This document shows positions 62,511 through 64,000 of a stretch of 64,000 bases of DNA, one piece after another (the stretch's first letter is position 1; each line of letters begins with the position of its first letter). The notes under the pieces are model-generated. The model was not told the DNA's origin. It ran no database searches and was given only the letters and a program-made list of their open reading frames with translations. Origin of the DNA: Psychromonas sp030397575 (GTDB taxonomy: Bacteria > Pseudomonadota > Gammaproteobacteria > Enterobacterales > Psychromonadaceae); the NCBI RefSeq assembly GCF_046250175.1, contig NZ_CP176468.1; one strand, written 5' to 3'. A program made the translations under genes and the position numbers.

Positions 62511-63650
62511 TTAACGATTTAATAAGTTAATCACAGCATTGGCTGCTTGTGTATCTGCATCACAACGGATTTGTTGATGTAGTTCAGTAAAAGTCTCTAT
62601 CATTTTTTGGCCATCATGCTCAATTAAACGCGTTAATTCAGCAACAATTTTATCCACAGTGCAATTATCTTGGCTTAACTCTTTAACCACCTCTTTATCG
62701 GCAATCAAATTAGGTAAGGAAGTATACTTCACTTTGACCAACGCTTTAGCAATCATATAGGTCAGTGGTGAAACTTTATAGGCCACGACCATCGGTGCTT
62801 TAGCTAACATAGCTTCTAATGCTGCTGTACCAGAGGCTAATAAAACTAAATCAGCAGATTGTAAAATAGCACTAGATTGGCCATCAAATAAGGTAATTGG
62901 TAATGGCGACGCAAGATCTTCTATTTGAGCTTCAAATTGTTGCTTACGACGCTCATTAACCACTGGAACAACAAAACGATAATCCGGATATTTTTGGTGG
63001 ATAACTTGAGCGGCTTGTAAAAAGATAGGACCTAGCATTTCCACTTCTGCTTTACGGCTGCCAGGCAATAAAGCTAAAACTTTTTCATCGGGCCCTATTT
63101 GTAATTGCGCTCGAGCTCCTAATTGATCACGTTTAAGAGGTAATTGGTCTGCTAGTGTGTGTCCAATGAATTGACAAGGGACATCAAACTTATCGTAAAA
63201 CGCTTTTTCAAAAGGTAAAAAAGCAAGCACTAAATCCGTAGCTTTAGCTATTTTATGAATACGCCATTGCTTCCAAGCCCAAACAGACGGGCTAACATAA
63301 TGGATGGTTTTAATACCTTGTTGTTTTAACTTAAGTTCAACAGTTAAATTAAAGTCAGGTGCATCGATACCAATAAAAATATCCGGTGGATTATTGATAA
63401 AATGCTGAGTAATAGATTTACGAATACGTAAAATACTACGTAATTTACCTAGTACCTCTACAAACCCCATTACCGATAAAGCCTCTAAAGGGTGTAAAGC
63501 AGTACAACCTTGAGCAATCATGCGAGGACCGGCAATACCTTCAAAAATAGCATCAGGATATTGCAACTTCAGTGCTTTGATTAAGCCTTCTCCTAAAATA
63601 TCACCCGATGTTTCTCCAGCGATTAATCCAATACGTAATGGTTTAGTCAT
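62511..63650 (-). CDS. lpxB: Lipid-A-disaccharide synthase LpxB
   Basis: The 379-residue GT19 glycosyltransferase has the N-terminal signature GLIAGETSGDILGEGLIKAL, FIGIDAPDFNLTVE and ALLPGSRKAEVEML. It joins UDP-2,3-diacylglucosamine and lipid X at the inner-membrane face. Unlike the usual tight lpxA-lpxB junction, about 150 bp with a strong hairpin terminator separate it from lpxA. Confidence 0.97.
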   Translation of the reverse strand: MTKPLRIGLIAGETSGDILGEGLIKALKLQYPDAIFEGIAGPRMIAQGCTALHPLEALSVMGFVEVLGKLRSILRIRKSITQHFINNPPDIFIGIDAPDFNLTVELKLKQQGIKTIHYVSPSVWAWKQWRIHKIAKATDLVLAFLPFEKAFYDKFDVPCQFIGHTLADQLPLKRDQLGARAQLQIGPDEKVLALLPGSRKAEVEMLGPIFLQAAQVIHQKYPDYRFVVPVVNERRKQQFEAQIEDLASPLPITLFDGQSSAILQSADLVLLASGTAALEAMLAKAPMVVAYKVSPLTYMIAKALVKVKYTSLPNLIADKEVVKELSQDNCTVDKIVAELTRLIEHDGQKMIETFTELHQQIRCDADTQAANAVINLLNR

Positions 63651-63745
63651 GACTCTCTTCTTTTAGTTTTCAGGTTATACCGATGACATTAAATAAATAC
63701 ACTCTTTTAATAGAAGACTTATTTAATATAACTAATACTACAGGT

Positions 63746-63777
63746 AAAAAAAAAGGCTCAAAAAGAGCCTATTTTTT
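63746..63777 (-). terminator. Terminator between lpxA and lpxB
   Basis: A 6-bp stem AGGCTC/GAGCCT (63754-63759 with 63765-63770) with an A5 loop is followed on the minus strand by a T-run of about nine. It lies just after the lpxA stop, so lpxB may need its own promoter in 63651-63745. Confidence 0.85.
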
Positions 63778-63799
63778 AAAATATTTTAAACAAATCGGC

Positions 63800-64000
63800 T
63801 TAGCGAACAATACCGCGATTCTCGTCAGAAATAAAATCTAACAAGGTTTTTAACTCTGGACATTCTTCAACATTAGCTGCAATTTCAGCTTTCGCCTCGG
63901 CAAGTGTATTGCCTTGACGACATAGTGATTTGTAAGCACGTTTAATATGCATAATTGTTGCACTACTGAAACCATGACGTTTCAAGCCAACTGAGTTAAT
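63800..64000 (-). CDS. lpxA: UDP-N-acetylglucosamine acyltransferase LpxA (5' part missing)
   Basis: The minus-strand frame is open to the window edge; the visible 66 residues are the C-terminus of LpxA (VGLKRHGFSSATIMHIKRAY, ending LLDFISDENRGIVR). This is the helical region after the left-handed beta-helix. LpxA performs the first acylation of lipid A synthesis. The start codon and hexapeptide repeats are outside the window. Confidence 0.93.
   Translation of the reverse strand: MNSVGLKRHGFSSATIMHIKRAYKSLCRQGNTLAEAKAEIAANVEECPELKTLLDFISDENRGIVR

Noticed and set aside
1..64000. CRISPR arrays, tRNA or rRNA genes, insertion sequences, prophage or defence islands
   Set aside because: I looked for spaced direct repeats, cloverleaf patterns, transposase or integrase motifs and known defence domains, and saw none. 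Short divergent elements could be missed without a search.

Overview
The window is a densely packed, AT-rich piece of a gammaproteobacterial chromosome. The gene set (sspAB, crl, frsA, zapE, degQ/degS, mlaFEDCB-ibaG, the rpoN-ptsN-rapZ-npr cluster, pdhR-aceEF-lpd) and the enterobacterial/vibrio-like gene order point to a marine gammaproteobacterium, most likely Psychromonas or a close relative. That assignment is inference from protein resemblance and composition; no 16S gene is present. The sequence enters inside ubiF and leaves inside lpxA.

Layout. 1-6.7 kb: ubiF (partial, minus) diverges from miaB-ybeZ-ybeY-corC-lnt. 7.1-10.5 kb: a three-gene membrane system made of a lipoprotein with a RimB-like retropepsin domain, an inactive transglutaminase fused to seven membrane helices, and a RimK-like ATP-grasp ligase. 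10.6-13.6 kb (minus): rplM-rpsI, a ferritin, then sspA-sspB. 13.9-19.4 kb: zapE (minus), then degQ, a pyruvate kinase and degS (plus). 19.5-23.9 kb (minus): the Mla phospholipid transport operon mlaFEDCB with ibaG and murA. 24.3-31.2 kb (plus): kdsC-lptC-lptA-lptB-rpoN-ptsN-rapZ-npr-mgtE, which joins lipopolysaccharide export to sigma-54 and the nitrogen PTS.

31.3-40.0 kb (minus): yacL, an unusual regulator with an N-terminal winged helix and a C-terminal receiver domain, then lpd-aceF-aceE-pdhR. 40.4-45.8 kb: a sucrose PTS locus (scrB and scrR on minus, scrA and scrK on plus) with the same 15-bp operator in front of scrB and scrA. It lies between pdhR and ampD. 45.8-49.7 kb (minus): ampD, guaA, guaB. 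49.9-51.2 kb: xseA (plus). 51.3-55.8 kb (minus): proB-proA, crl, frsA, with a MITE-like inverted-repeat element upstream of proB. 56.1-57.0 kb: a GGDEF protein (plus) whose 3' end overlaps tilS. 57.0-64.0 kb (minus): lpxA-lpxB-rnhB-dnaE-tilS.

Most of the window is conserved housekeeping. The parts most worth a second look are the ATP-grasp/7TM/retropepsin triad, the reversed-order receiver regulator and the orphan plus-strand terminator behind it, the 162-bp inverted-repeat element, the perfect hairpins between the pyruvate dehydrogenase genes, and an attenuator-like leader before sspA. No CRISPR array, rRNA, tRNA, insertion sequence, prophage or recognisable defence system was seen.
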